Assembly (NCBI GenBank): GCA_020444005.1
Contig: JAHLLU010000116.1
Location: 1-6,699 of the forward strand
Origin: an archaeon
GTDB lineage: Archaea; Thermoproteota; Bathyarchaeia; TCS64
Direction of reading: 5' to 3'
Length of the DNA: 6,699 nucleotides
Program-made: the position numbers and the translations under genes
Notes under the pieces: model-generated
The model's database searches: none
Seen by the model: the letters and a program-made list of their open reading frames with translations, nothing else
Told to the model about the DNA's origin: nothing
In this document: one piece after another, positions 6,308 through 6,699 of the stretch
Position numbering within the stretch: the first letter of the stretch is position 1
How the letters are laid out: every line of letters begins with the position of its first letter

Positions 6308-6699
6308 TGTCTGTTCTCCTTCAGTGCTTTGTGTAGTGTCCATGGTCTGATGGGTAGACTGCTGAATCGTTTGCCTGTCGCGTGGTAGATGGCGTTAGCG
6401 ATGGTTGGTACTATGCTGATGATTGCTGGCTCTCCTACGCCTTTGGCGCCGAAGGCTCCGTGTTTGTAAGGCTTCTCTACGATGATACAGGGCTCGATCT
6501 CAGGTGTATCAAGGCTGCATGGAATAACATAGTCTGTAAAGTTGGGGTTGAGGACTTTTCCATGTCCATCTAGCTCCATGTTCTCCATCAAGGCGAATCC
6601 CATGCCTTGGCTGATGGCTCCTTCTATCTGTCCCTCGATGATCATGGGGTCGATTGCTTTTCCACAATCCATCGCAGGCCAGATTCTTGTCACCCGTGC
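6304..6699 (-). CDS. Xanthine dehydrogenase-family molybdopterin-binding large subunit, C-terminal fragment (cut by window edge)
   Basis: Only the last 131 residues of the catalytic subunit of the second hydroxylase are visible. The frame is open to the right edge, so a GTG at 6693 is internal. The fragment holds the family's C-terminal Mo-binding part: DCGKAIDP followed by EGQIEGAISQGMG, then the TDYVIPCSLDTPEIE strand, and GAFGAKGVGEPA. The Glu of GVGE (6432-6430) is the expected catalytic base. The motif is a standard one and gives no substrate. The stop overlaps the FAD subunit start as ATGA (6307-6304). The wording differs clearly from the plus-strand large subunit, for example YVIPCSLDTPEIE here against YKIPTPLDMPNLD there, so the two enzymes probably act on different substrates. 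That is inference. Confidence 0.93.
   Translation of the reverse strand, partial: ARVTRIWPAMDCGKAIDPMIIEGQIEGAISQGMGFALMENMELDGHGKVLNPNFTDYVIPCSLDTPEIEPCIIVEKPYKHGAFGAKGVGEPAIISIVPTIANAIYHATGKRFSSLPIRPWTLHKALKENRQ
6316..6321 (-). promoter_or_regulatory. Shine-Dalgarno AAGGAG of the minus-strand FAD subunit gene
   Basis: On the minus strand AAGGAG (6321-6316) lies eight bases before ATG 6307, inside the last codons of the large-subunit gene. It supports ATG 6307 over the upstream in-frame ATG at 6343. Confidence 0.8.

Noticed and set aside
1..6699. CRISPR array, mobile element, tRNA, riboswitch or novel defence system
   Set aside because: Coding genes fill the window almost without gaps. I found no direct repeat arrays, inverted-repeat ends, transposase, tRNA-like folds or leader regions.

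Overview
The window holds the facing ends of two convergent operons. Each encodes a three-subunit molybdenum hydroxylase of the xanthine dehydrogenase / CO dehydrogenase family, and between the two sets lie the genes for cofactor handling. Both edges cut through a large molybdenum-binding subunit, so neither promoter region is present. I do not see a previously undescribed system. This is a recognisable family in an unusually tidy mirrored arrangement, with several residue-level oddities.

Plus strand, 1-4013: large Mo subunit (5' end missing), FAD subunit, 2Fe-2S subunit and a MocA-like cytidylyltransferase. The genes are separated by 2 bases or less, and two junctions are ATGA stop/start overlaps. 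Minus strand, 6699 down to 4003: the C-terminal 131 residues of a second large Mo subunit, FAD subunit, 2Fe-2S subunit, an XdhC-family maturation factor and a 63-residue two-helix membrane protein of unknown function. The last genes of the two operons overlap tail to tail by 11 bases (4003-4013), so there is no spacer between the operons. No stretch over 300 bases lacks a gene.

How the genes work together (family knowledge plus inference): electrons from hydroxylation of an unidentified substrate at the Mo centre pass through two 2Fe-2S clusters to FAD. MocA-type enzymes convert molybdopterin to molybdopterin cytosine dinucleotide (MCD). XdhC-type proteins bind the cofactor and help sulfurate and insert it. 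Each operon carries only one of the two factors, so they may be shared by both enzymes. Substrates cannot be assigned from the sequence.

Organism: a prokaryote with strong GGAGG-type Shine-Dalgarno sites, tightly packed genes, frequent AGA/AGG arginine codons and roughly balanced GC by eye. Paired three-subunit Mo hydroxylases with MocA and XdhC would fit an anaerobic or facultative bacterium, for example of the Chloroflexota or Firmicutes, or an archaeon. I cannot decide between these. There are no tRNA or rRNA genes, CRISPR arrays, insertion sequences or transposases.
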